A stretch of 64,000 nucleotides of DNA from positions 62,001 to 126,000 of the forward strand of contig MU859078.1 in the NCBI GenBank assembly GCA_033297205.1, read 5' to 3'. Within the stretch, counting starts at the first letter, position 1. Every line of letters begins with the position of its first letter. Origin of the DNA: Pseudoneurospora amorphoporcata (Eukaryota > Ascomycota > Sordariomycetes > Sordariales > Sordariaceae). Below are positions 45,462 through 56,805 of the stretch, in pieces. Below the pieces are notes generated by a model. That model ran no database searches, was not told where the DNA came from, and was given only the letters and a program-made list of their open reading frames with translations. Position numbers and translations under genes: made by a program.

Positions 45462-48400
45462 GTTGACTGATTGAAGAACTGAAATCAAAGGACGGCGCAG
45501 AGGTATTGGGGTGTCTGTTGGTTTGGTTGCTGGGTATCACAGGAAAACAAAATAGAAAACCGTGAGGTGAAGAAGCGGGTAGGATGCTGAAGTATTCGAA
45601 TATCGGTCCTCAACTTGGAAAAGCAAACGACGATTAAACGTGGACGAGTGCGGAGGGGTATCGGGTATTGGGTATCGGGTATTGGGTATCGGGTATCGTA
45701 GTGTTGTTGTTTTGGTACTGAGGAAAGAAATTAATGGCAAATAGGTCCAAGTCGAGATCGATGCAGGTGAAGGGTTGAAATGGAGACGGGGCGGGCGGTA
45801 TAAGTCGGTTTATAGCAGGAAGGGGCCAAAAGCAGAGTTACTACCTAGTGCGTTTCCGGGCGGGCAGCTTGCTTGATGCTTCCATTCAGGTTGACGCCAG
45901 GTTCTGTTTCTTGAGTGACGTGGGAGCAACCTTCGGCACGGAGGGATGGCATGCGTCATAGGGAAGGCACGCAAGACATTGGGGTTGGACAGCCTTTGAG
46001 GAAGCAGAAAGCCCAGGCCTGTTTCCGGGGGGGGTAGATAAGGCAAGAGCGTAGGCGAAGCAGGGGGGTCTACATCTGAAGCAGGTGTGCTGAAGAAATC
46101 TCAGAAGAAAAAGAAAAGGGAATCTGAGGGAGTGACGATGCCATGCCTTTTTCCGAGTCCCTTTTCACTATTGCTCATCATTCTTGGCCAATTTCCCTTG
46201 GACTTTCTCTCTTGAACACGAGCATTTACCTGCTATTCACTTCCCGGAAGGGTTAGTAAACACATTCCAGGTGATTATCGACTCGATCCCCTTCACGGAG
46301 CTCTCTGCCAGACAAGGGTGAAGCTCAAGGGACACTCCATGGAAAAGTTGGGACTCGGGTGGTAACCGTGACGATCGGTTGAGATATCGACGGGGGTCTT
46401 GACGCCAATTGGGCAACCAGGGGGTCTGAGCCGTGTGAGCTTCACCAAAGTTAAGCAACGGATTCAATACGTGCGTCACACCTTCAACCCTCCAAAATCT
46501 CGAAATGGTCTTTTTCTGGTTCGTCTTGAAACAAAGACCTTCCAGGTGAGGGGCTGGCACACCCCGTGGCTGCACCGAGATGCACACAAACGGAGCACTT
46601 GCGCGACGTCGGCAGTGTGAATCAGTCCCTTATGCTAATTAAACGGCAGTTCAAACGGCCTCAAGATGCCTCTAGGTGCCTCTTTGTCACTCTCGAGAAC
46701 ATCAGGCCACCCGCTTGTGTTTTTTGTGTTTACTGCTGCGGTGGCCAGCCATCTTAGTGATACAACTGCTCGGGTCTGCCTCAACAGGGCAGCCAGGGCA
46801 GCACTTAAGCTGGCTTCCCTCCCCCCATCCCCAGCCCTGCTGGGAGGAAGTTATTGCACATCGATCCCCTTCCTCCTCCATCAACGTCCACGTTTCTGCT
46901 TTCTTTCTGCAATGAGAAACGAAACAAATTCGAAGAAGCTGCCTGACATCGGCATGGAGACCCGCAGCATGTGGGTGTCAGGGTCACCCACCTCTTATCT
47001 CATTTGGAGCACTCGGTGGACCGCCGCACTAACTGACAATTATGTCCGTCATCCATCATGATCGGTCCTTTGATCGAGAATGGTTGAACTCCCTCCGAGT
47101 GTCAAAGCTTCTCCTCTCTTCTCCCAACCCGTGACTAGAACGTGGCAGATATCATGAGTTTGCTTGATGTAACTTCCGAGATGAAAGACCTCGCTTTGGA
47201 ATTAGGCCATTTGCTCAACATCGAGCACCAAAAGAAGACCAATTTCCGTGCGCTGTTGCAAACAAAAACGCGACTTTGATCATGTTCAAGAATCCAGCGC
47301 ACGAGATCGCAAGCCCATGACGTCACAAACAGTGGGACTGCCGGCTTGTGGGTCATGGAAATGCTTGGCGCGGTCTGGAAGCTGGATACTGTAGGGCCAC
47401 AATCAGTGCAACCTCGTTCCCGCGCATCATCAAACAAACAAAACAAGCCCAAGACCCTGGAAAACTTGAAGCCATCGAATATCATCGAGCTTCATCACCA
47501 CAAAATTGTGAACCTCCAAGCCACCTTGCATCATGTTCTTGGCCCTCCATCGTGCTTTGCCAGTCTTTGATATTCAACGCATGTCATTGCCAAGACGGAC
47601 TCCGAATGGCCGCTGTCGGCCACGGCACACATCGGCAGCGAACGGTTCAGTTGGTGATTGTCGATACTGATCATCGATCAACCGTTTTTCCTCTTTCTCT
47701 CGGCCAGAGTGCACATGTGATGACAAGAGGTAAAACGTTATGTATGTGCGATTCCGGTAGCTCAACTACTTGGGCGGGCCGGTGTTTGAGTGCTTCCGTC
47801 GGTAAGATGTACAATACTGCATTGTTGATGGCCATGTCGGGGTGTGGACATCACAGGTTTGAAGCGCGGCTTATAAGGCTGTGGGCTGTAAGGCGACGTC
47901 GAAATATTTCAACCTTGCTGCTTCATAAGTGCGTGCCTATTCCCGTCCCGACCCATACTGACAATGACAGGTCCATCATCCGGTTACCGGATCCACGATG
48001 GAAACATGGAAAGCTTCAAGATAAGAAATCTCAACAAAGCCAGATGTTTTGACAGTACGGAACAATGGAAAGGCGGATGTTCAGTTTCTTCACGTTTAAT
48101 GCTACTCACCCGCATTTAAAAATGTCCATTAAATCAATCAGATACAATTAACCATCTTCATCGTTTACCTGTCCATCCGCATCCTGACCGATGTGAAGTT
48201 AAAAGATCGCGTCTTGATGCTTGGCCCGGAACGAACTGTTCACCGTCGGCGAACCCGCCAGTAGTCTCACCTCGGTGAACGGAAACAACAAGATGCTGGT
48301 CCGTGCAGCCTCAAAAAAGAGAGTCACATGATCGCTTGGAGAAAGATAATGACTGGCAGCAAGCTGCAGGCTACAGGATTGGCCATGCGGCGACGCCGGC

Positions 48401-49328
48401 GAGATATTGCAGCTGTCAAACCGCCTCACGCCCAAGCAGCGGGATTGGACGCCGACGGGAAGGTCAGGGTCGCAAGGTCGCAACCCGTGGGGAGTCTTCC
48501 AGGTTGTGGGAGTCCAGGCGATTCTGCATGGTGGATGGAATCTGCATTTTTTGATTTTCCTCACCTTTTTCTTTGTCTGTCTCACTGTCCCTCTTTGTCT
48601 GTCGCCTTATCCACTGTTCCTGCCCTTTTCTTCACCTTGGATATCAACACCTGCAGGAAGATACATCTTTGTTGCACGTCCCCCAGCCCAGCCTTGCTAT
48701 GCCATATACCCAATAGATTCGGTTCACCTGTCGCCGAGCGCTCATTACATATTTCAGCCTTTCGAACCCCGGGGCCCTAGCATTTCCTCCACATACAAGT
48801 ACAGAGCGTAGCGAGCGAGTACTTACACTACATACACATCAAAACACCCTACCCACTCCCTGCCCCGTGGACCGGACCCGAGACGCAAAGGCATTTCGTT
48901 ACTAGATTCCGCCGAGACGGGATACCCACCCGACAATCCCACCGAACTAAGAACGGGGCGAGTCCACCTTTTCCGTCGCGCCGCGCCTTTTCTCGGCGCA
49001 CGCCTCCCGAAGCGAAGAGACCCCAATCCATTGTACTATCATTTTTCCTGCTCAGCCTGCTCCACGAAACTGAAGCTCGATCTTCGAACCCACTTCTGTC
49101 GTTTGAAAGTCCAAAAGAGCGTATCGATACCCTTACCTAGCTACGCCGTATAGCTCGACTAGTCTCTCTCTACGCCTTGCGCCCCTCTTCTTCGTCGTCG
49201 TCCTATTCTTGTCTCTCTCTATTTTTTCTGTTATCAGTAACCCATATACTGCACTGTCAAGGTACATCAACAGCCGGCCACGCAAAGCGAAACGACCGAG
49301 CAACCGGGAGGCGGAAAAGACAGGAAAC
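45462..49328. other. Long intergenic region of a divergent gene pair
   Basis: About 3.9 kb carrying the promoters of the HAM1-like gene (-) and Dot1 gene (+). A heptamer tandem repeat lies at 45656-45697. The longest frame (47348-48052, +, 234 codons) has no recognisable domain or good codon bias. I found no tRNA or transposon protein here. Confidence 0.6.
45656..45697. repeat. Heptamer tandem repeat GGGTATY x6
   Basis: Six exact-length copies of GGGTATC/GGGTATT, alternating C and T in the last base for the first five. It lies about 195-236 bases upstream of the HAM1-like start codon, so in its promoter or 5' leader. Confidence 0.92.
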
Positions 49329-51051
49329 ATGAGCATTTTCAACCAAAAATCAAAGTTCAAAATCAAGACCGAGATCCGCACCGTCCGCGAGACCGTCGAG
49401 CGCCCCAAACTCAAAGCGTCGACATCCTCCTCGAGCATACCCACCACCGGTTCCTCACAACACTCCAGAAACATCCGGACCGCGGGCGCGGGGTCATCTC
49501 TGTCGCGCGCCTCGTCCACATCCAGACTCAACGGAACCAACCACACCACCTCTATCTCCTCCGCCCGCGCCTCTCTCACAAAGGTTAGCACCACCTCGCT
49601 TCCACGACGGGTCCAGAGCGCGTCGCCCAACCCGTCCATCAACGGCGACGGCCGGAGCAGCCGCAAGCGCCGCGCGACCAAGGCCTCGAGCCGGTCGCCC
49701 ATCAGCCCGCACTTCTCCGAGGACTCGGATTCGGACAGCAATGGGGACGAAAACTGGGAGGACAACCTGGACGCGCGCAAGCGTCGTAAACGAGTGCACG
49801 ATGAGCGACCCGTTGATGTGAACAGGAAGCTACGACACCCCAAGATCTGGAAGGGCGAGGATGTGGACCAGGTGGAACGGATACCCGGCCCGGGAATCAT
49901 ACACGCGGCCAAGGTCGCGAGCCTGGAGCACAAGTGCAAGGCCGCGCTGGGCTTGAAAAACGAGGAGGTTGCTGTGAGGTTGCAATATCCTGGGGTCAGG
50001 TATCCTGAACGGTGGGTGACTATCCTTTTCTATAATTTTCTTTCTTCACCTTTCTCCCCACCCCCTTCCCTCCCATTCATACATACCCCGCCTCAAAAAC
50101 ATAGCATGAAGCTAACTTGTCACTTGTGCGCACTATAGATACGAACTAGTAGAAGGCAAAGATAAGATTGACGCCGTCAAGGACATTGAAAAAGTAGTAC
50201 AACTAGTGGCTTCGATCTATCTCACTGACGAAGAGGGCAAGATCTTCCTTGACCACCAGACCGGCATCCTCCGCAAGCTCGTCAAGAGCAAAAACCGATC
50301 CGACGGCCCCGGCTTCAAAGCCGCCCTCCGCGAATACAACGACGAACTTCTCAAGCTTATGCGCAGGGGTGTCATTGTGCGAAACCTCGACAAGATGCAC
50401 GGGATACCGCGCGAGCTGGTTGATTTCATCCTCGACCAGGTATACGACCGCACCGTCGCCCCACGGGTCGAGCTCCTAGCCAAGTACCAGAACGGCAGCG
50501 ACAATGTCTACGGCGAACTCAACCACCCTTTCATCTCGGATATTTTGGAGCGGACCAACCTGACCTCGGACAAGGTGTTTGTCGATCTCGGCTCGGGCGT
50601 CGGCAACGTGACGCTCCAGGCGGCGCTGGAGATTGGGTGCGAGAGCTGGGGCTGCGAAATGATGGAGAACGCGTGCAACCTGGCCGAGGCGCAGTACGAC
50701 GAGTTTCTGGCCCGCTGTCGGCTTTGGGGTATCAAGTCCGGCAAAGTGCGCCTGGAGAGAGGGGACTTCCGTAAGAACGAGAAGATCCTCGAGGTGCTCA
50801 AGCGGGCCGACGTGGTGCTCGTCAACAACCAGGCCTTCACGTCGCAGCTCAACGATAACCTCGTCAGCATGTTTCTGGACCTCAAGATCGGATGCAAGAT
50901 CATCTCGCTCAAGACTTTTGTGCACGACAACAAGAATGCCGAGAACGACGTGGCCACGTCGATCCTGGATGTCGAGCACTTGACGTATCCTGAAGGCTAT
51001 GTCAGCTGGACTGGCGCTAGCGGGACATATTGTATTTCGACCCGGAGGTGA
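49329..51051 (+). CDS. dot1: Histone H3 lysine-79 methyltransferase (Dot1)
   Basis: Two exons: 49329-50011 and 50139-51051, giving 531 residues. The intron has donor GTGGGT, branch AGCTAACT and acceptor CTATAG; the join reads RYPERYELVEGKDKIDAV. Dot1 methylates H3K79 on nucleosomes and acts in silencing and the DNA-damage checkpoint. The N-terminal 190 residues are Ser/Arg-rich with basic patches (RRVQSASP, SSRKRRATK, ARKRRKRV) that should bind nucleosomes. The catalytic domain (about 215-531) has YGELNHPFI, SAM-binding motif DLGSGVGN starting at Asp377, then GCEMMENAC, and the post-I active-site NNQAF starting at Asn457, ending WTGASGTYCISTRR. All key motifs are present. Start chosen at MSIFNQKSKFKIK, which matches fungal Dot1 N-termini; the frame is open upstream. 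Confidence 0.95.
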
Positions 51052-51722
51052 TGAAAGGGGCCATGACCAGGGGTTTCAAATGCTGTGCTGTGCTGAATTT
51101 GGAAGAAGAAGAGGATATTAGCGAGCTCTTCCTGCTTTGATGGGCTCTTGGTACCATCCATGATGATGATACCTGGGGATCAAAAGATTCGCAGGAGTAT
51201 GCATGCGCGTATGATGTGTCTTGTTATTCTAGCATAGCGGTTTTCTGGATGGCGCGCCTCAAAACTGAAGCGAGCTTGTATCATCCTGCGTTGTATGGGG
51301 CTTTTTGTTTCTTCGTCATACTGATTTAAAACAGTATGTATGCGTAAAATAGAGGTGGAAGGGAAAGGGAAAGGGATGGAACGGGAAGGGTAAAAGGGAA
51401 AGGGAAAGGGGAGATACCGCCGGGTTCTTATATCAAGTACATACATACCTTTTGTAACAGTCCACCGTGTAGACTAAATAATACGTTGGCTGCGAAGCTT
51501 ATAACCAAGGATACCCAACCAAATAACTGTAAATCGTCCGCCTTTTGTGGTATCTTTGGCGCTGCTAGATCAAGGGGCTGCCAGTCCGAGAAGGATCGTC
51601 GAAACTTGTTAGCGTCCTCAGATGACCCTCTTTGCCCTCCTCTTATCCATATGTGGATCTCTCGGTGTGATGCTCTCCGTCCCTGTTGAATTGGGCGCAT
51701 TCGATATTCCTGGGTTTCCATC
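51052..51722. other. Intergenic region between convergent genes
   Basis: 3' flanks of Dot1 and Atg16. A purine-rich (GGGAAA)n-like stretch lies at about 51355-51412. Confidence 0.55.
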
Positions 51723-52569
51723 CTATCTCCTCCTGGAACCAGATGATCGATGACCTGAACCCGACGTCGAATCATTCGCCATGTTCATGGCTTCAGCCTC
51801 CTGTCCTACCCGCTTCATGAAGCGGGCTACCAGTTGCTTGTTCTCCGCCTCCATCTCGGAACGCCGTTTTTCGACAAGATCCAAGTGGGTGTTAAGTACC
51901 TGCAACTCATCCTGCACGTCCGCCAACATCTTGCTCTTGGCGCGCAGCTCTTCCTCGCGGTCTCGGAGCTTGATGGTGAGCGTTTTCCTCTCGGTCGTCA
52001 ATGTTTGTATTGTCTTGTTATCGGTTGTCGTCTTGGTCCGCAAGCGGACGAGCTCCTCTTCGACTACATTTAACCGCCGTTGAAAGTCGCCCTTTGCACG
52101 GAGGGCTTCGGCTAGATCGACACGGAGGCGGGCGAGAAGGGCCGAGTCGGCGGCGTCCGGCGCAGTTGTTGTTGAGTCGGCAGCGGCGGCATCGGTCTTG
52201 GTAGTGTCTCGGTCTCGGGGCTTGTTGGCGGCACTGCTACTTGACGAGGAGGACGATAGGTAGGTCTCGACTTGTTGTTGGAGGGCCGCCTTTTCGGCTT
52301 CTAGTACGGATATACGGTCGAAGAGGTGCTGGCCTGGAGTACTTGCATGTTCAGGATGATGTTTGCTGGGTGGTTAAGTTTTGATAAGGAATGGAAGGGA
52401 GTTGCGGTGGGAGCTTCAAGCAAGCAAGACAACACAACGAAGACGAGGAAGCAGGGCAAGCAAGGCCGGGGCAAGGCAACTGACAGGTATCCACAAGCTC
52501 TCGGTTGACGGGATTCCGCTGGTCGGCATCCACGAGGGATGAAAGGTACTCGTCGCGCCAGCCCGGCAT
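51723..52569 (-). CDS. atg16: Autophagy protein Atg16
   Basis: Proposed exons 52569-52485 and 52333-51723, giving 231 residues. Atg16 binds Atg5 and forms the Atg12-Atg5-Atg16 complex that directs Atg8 lipidation at the phagophore. Exon 1 encodes MPGWRDEYLSSLVDADQRNP and NRELVDT, the Atg5-binding N-terminal helix. The rest is a coiled coil (LEAEKAALQQQVE, LLARLRVDLAEALRAKGDFQRRLNVVEEELVRL, then LKLRDREEELRAK-type heptads and DELQVLNTHLDLVEKRRSEMEAENKQL). The protein ends RSSGSRRR. Fungal Atg16 lacks the WD40 domain of animals, and so does this. The splice choice is the weak point: donor GTCAGT with acceptor CTCCAG gives DTCQHLFDRI, which aligns without gaps in my memory of relatives; a second in-frame pair (donor GTTGCC, acceptor CACCCAG) exists. 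Confidence 0.88.
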
Positions 52570-53056
52570 TTTGGTGGGTTGCGAATCTGCGGTGGCCGAT
52601 GCGGAGAGAAGGTCCGGAACGCACAGATGGCTGGGGAGATGGCTCTCAAACAATCAAGCGGCAAGTCAGAAGAATAAGGCTCCGGGAGTTGGGAGTTGGT
52701 ACAAGTTAACCAGCATGATTCGTTCCTGTGTCGGAGGATGGAGATGATGCAAACATGGCGACGCTGGTCGGACCGGGAACTTTGTCTTTAGTGATGGGGG
52801 GAGCTCATGGAGGGGCTTGTGGGGCTGACAACTGGGTAGGTACAGTACTGCCCCCACACGGTGACTCCACTGTGCACGCCTGCCAGGTCATCCAAGGAAC
52901 CTCCGCTAGCATATCTGTAACCACACTGCAGCCTGAGAGCCGGGGGGTGTTGGGAACGACAACCCGACACCTCCAACACGCGGAATCCCGTACCTTGTTG
53001 GAGACGACACATTCTCATCACTCTCACTCACACTCATAATATGCAAACATGATGAT
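52570..53056. promoter_or_regulatory. Shared intergenic region of divergent atg16 and vps16
   Basis: 487 bases hold both promoters. Two minimal upstream reading frames end at the vps16 start (see the separate entry). Confidence 0.6.
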
Positions 53057-53060
53057 ATGA
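53041..53060 (+). promoter_or_regulatory. Two minimal uORFs, the second overlapping the vps16 start
   Basis: ATGCAAACATGA (53041-53052; Met-Gln-Thr-stop) and ATGATGATATGA (53049-53060; Met-Met-Ile-stop) lie directly before vps16. The stop TGA of the second overlaps the vps16 ATG at 53057 and abuts the ATG at 53060. They matter only if the transcript starts upstream of 53041, which is likely but not shown here. Confidence 0.6.
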
Positions 53061-55809
53061 TGGAGGTACCTCATCCAACAGCCGGATGGGAACAGGTTGG
53101 CGAAAGGTTTTACCGCAAAACCCAACTGTACACCCAAGTTTTTGATGCGGACCTAGACCTTGACAACTACATTGTTGCCGGTGCCCCCTATGGCGGAGCT
53201 GTTGGTACTGTTTTCCTTGTGATCCCACTCTCTATGATGACGTGTTTCAGAAAGGTCATGCTCTGACATTACCATCACAGCTCTATACCGAGATGAAGAG
53301 AAGTTGGTAGCATTCGCCGCAGGAAGACCTTCAAAACCGAGCATAGACATCTACAGCTGTGCCGGGAAACTTATCAGGCGCATTCCGTGGGATAAGGGCT
53401 CAATCAAGGGCCTAGGCTGGTCGGAGGATGAGAAGCTTCTGGTTGTCACAGGAGACGGCACCGTGAGATGCTACTACGATCTTCAGGGCGACTTCACCCA
53501 GTTCTCTCTTGGACACGACGCCGATGAGGTTGGGGTTCGGTCATGCAAGTTCTACGGTCACGGTCTCGTTGCCCTCTTAAACAACAACTCACTCGTATCG
53601 GTCTCGGCTTATGATGAGCCGAGACCTAAACTCCTGGCACAACCTCCCGAAGGCCAGGTCAACTCGTGGTCTCTCGTTCCGCCAGCTTACACATTGTCCC
53701 GGTCCGTCGAGGTTTTGCTGAGCATCGACCAAACCATCTACGTCTCGGACGCAAGCGAATGCGAAGACCGCTACATCGATATCGGACCCTTTTCACATAT
53801 CAGCATCTCACCGAATGGCAAGTTCGTTGCTTTGTACACGACAACCGGCAAGGCCCATGTCATCAGCAGCGACTTCCAGACTCGCCTGAGCGAATACGTC
53901 TCCAAATCCAAGATCCCGCCCCAGTACTTCGAATGGTGCGGCAACGATGCCGTCGTCATTGCCTGGGAGGATGAAGTCCGTCTCGTCGGTCCAGGGGGCT
54001 CACTAGCCAGGTTCTATTACGACAATGGCCGCATCCATATCCTGCCCGACTTCGACGGCGTCCGGGTCCTCGCCAACGACACCTGCGATTTCCTCCAAAA
54101 AGTCCCCGACGTTATCGAAGAGGTCTTCCGCCTGGGCACCGACTCGCCCGCATCCATCTTGCTAGACGCCGTCGAGCAGCTCGAGATGCAGTCACCAAAG
54201 GCCGATGACAACATCCAGCTCATCCGGTCCAACCTCGTCGAAGCTGTCGACACCTGCGTCAACGCCGCCGGCCAGGAATTCAGCATCCACTGGCAGAAGC
54301 AGCTCCTGAAAGCCGCCTCCTTCGGCAAGTCCGTGCTCGACATCTACAACAGCGACGACTTCGTCGACATGTGCGAGACCCTGCGCGTGCTCAACGCCGT
54401 GCGCTTCTTCGAGATCGGCCTGCCCCTATCCTACGAGCAATACCAGCGCCTCTCTCCCTCCGGTCTAATCGCCCGCTTGCTCAACCGCCGCGAGTACCTC
54501 CTCGCCCTCAAGATCGCCGGCTACCTCCGCCTACCCACCGACAAGATCTACGTGCACTGGGCCTCGGCCAAGGTCCGCGTCGGCGCCGAAGACGACGACA
54601 TTATCTGCCGCAAGATCGTCGACAAGCTCTCCGGCAAACCGGGAATCTCTTTCGAAGCCATCGCCCGGGCCGCCTACGACGAAGGTCGCGGCCGTTTGGC
54701 CACCGAACTGCTCAACCACGAGCCGCGCGCGGGCCGACAGGTGCCACTGCTGCTCAGCATGGAAGAAGACGAAGTCGCGCTCGACAAGGCCATCGAGTCC
54801 GGCGACACCGACCTCGTCTACTTCGTGCTGCACCAGCTCAAGCGCAAGCTTCCCTTGGCAACTTTCTTCCGGGTCATCAGCAGCCGGCCCACAGCCACGG
54901 CGCTGGTGGAGGCGTCAGCCCGTCTGGGCGGCGGCGTCGTGCTCGGCAACGTTGACGAGGACAATCATTCCCATTACAAGCAATCCGGCAGCGGCAGCAC
55001 AACCTGCGAAGACACCGCTTTGTTAAAGGACCTCTACTACCAAGACGACCGACGGGTCGACGGGTCCGACGTGTTCGTGCGCGAAGCTCTACGTCAACCG
55101 GAGGCCCGAACGGCAGCGGACAAGCTAGCGCTAGCAGCCAAGTTGTTGTCGGACAACGCCAAAGAAAACGCGTTTGAGCTGTCGGCGCTAAAGGAGGCGA
55201 CGACGCTGCTGAGAATGCAGGAGGCGTTTGATCGCGATTTGCACCCGGAGACGTTCACGGGCTTGTCGGTTAATCAGACGGTGTTTAAGCTGGTCCGGTT
55301 GGGGTATCATGGACGGGCGAAGAAGGTGCAGAGCGAGTTTAAGGTTACGGAGAAGGTTGCTTGGTGGATTCGGTATGTTTTTGTGTTTCTCTTTTGCCCC
55401 TTTATTCCTCCCCCCTTCCCCTTTTTTTTTTCTTTTTCGTTCTCCCCTCAAGTATTAACAACCCCAAAGTCTCCAAGCCCTAGTCTCCAAACGCGACTGG
55501 TCCGAAATCGAAGACCTCTCCTCCAAAAACCGCAAGTCGCCCATCGGCTGGGAGCCGTTTTACACCCAAGTGCTGCAAGCAGGTAATCAGCGACTGGCGG
55601 CGACGTTTATCCCCAAGTGTGCACCCTCGATGGAACAAGGGGCGACTATTGGTATGTACGAGAAGTGCGGGATGCGCGTGAAGGCTGCTGAGGAGGCGGT
55701 TAAGTACAAGGATGCGGAGAGTTGGGCGCGGTTGTTGGAGGAGGCTGGTAGGGGCACGCAGGAAGGGAGGGATATTGAGCGGTTGGGACAGAGTGTTTTT
55801 AGGCGGTGA
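53057..55809 (+). CDS. vps16: Vacuolar sorting protein Vps16 (CORVET/HOPS core)
   Basis: Three exons: 53057-53204, 53281-55372 and 55470-55809, giving 859 residues from the first ATG (858 from the second, which better fits MEVPHPTAGW). Vps16 is a core subunit of HOPS and CORVET, which tether endosomes and vacuoles and bind the SM protein Vps33. The N-terminal beta-propeller has GWEQVGERFYRKTQLY, GAPYGGAVALYRDEEKL and SIDIYSCAGKLIRRIPWDKG; the C-terminal helical Vps16 domain ends with RLQALVSKRDWSEIEDLS, SPIGWEPF and YEKCGMRVKAAEEAVKYKDAESW. Intron 1 donor is GTACTG, less usual, but the branch CTCTGAC and the in-frame join support it. Intron 2 is pyrimidine-rich. Divergent from atg16. Confidence 0.95.
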
Positions 55810-56805
55810 TGGATGGATACGAAGGTTACGAATTAGGGTTTTTTTTTTTTTTTTTTTTGGTTTTGTAGTGGTACATGACGATTCGAATACACGGGGTGTG
55901 TCTTTTGCATGAGGCGGTTTCATCGTGAAGAGAGAGCATGAGGGAGACGTGTCCCATGTTTCTTGTGTCACTCATCGATGAAAGCGTTCATCATCAAATC
56001 TTGTATCATTATACATCCTCAACTAAATCAACAAGACTTCGACACGTATATTATCTAGCGGCCAAATAAACTCGTATCGCTATGTCCTATTATATCGTCG
56101 TGGTAAATATGTGTAGGCCTGATAGTAAATGGCTATGCCAGCCCAACCCGTGATTCGTACTATCCGAAGAAATGAACAGAGCCCGTCTTTTCCCCCACGA
56201 CATAACTCCTCAAGACACGAACAATGATGATGCTGTCTACATACTATCAACTTATCCTTCCCTCCCACTAAGTATATATGTGACCATTTCTTCCTCTAGC
56301 TCTCACTCTCCTACTCAATGGCGTTGCCTCTCTCATGCTTGGGCTTGGTAGCTGAGGTGTGTCAGGCCAGAGCAGAGATCGAGCACCGGGCGGTGGTTTT
56401 AGGCTTCTCGTTTGTGACATATGCTCCGTGTCGTATATGACAGAAAACTTACAAACACTTCCTCTTTTGACTTCTTTCCCAGATCAACAAAAACCTCGCA
56501 ACTCCATTATATGCCAGAGCTCATACACCTTATTCGACGGAGACCAAACCGGTAGCATGTAGTAGAACAAAAATCACTCCACCATGACCGGCGAAGGAGA
56601 GATGATGAAGAACAAATAACGCCCCATGCAGTAAATGCTAAGCAGAGTGTCAACGTGGGTAACCTGTTGGATAGCTGAATTGATCCTGGACCGTAGGCCG
56701 GAGACCGCCGTACTAGTCCATGCAATGAGAGACCCATCGTGTGCAAGCTACAGATTACCTGAGTTGATCGTAGACTGTAGCCCGTACCGGAGACAGGAAC
56801 AGAGG
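55810..56805. other. Intergenic region between convergent genes
   Basis: 3' flanks of vps16 and of the FHA-RING gene, with a T20 tract at 55839-55858. No gene seen. Confidence 0.55.

Noticed and set aside
47348..48052. 234-codon open frame in the 3.9-kb intergenic region
   Set aside because: No recognisable domain, no start-context or codon-bias support and no obvious introns; could be chance in GC-balanced DNA.
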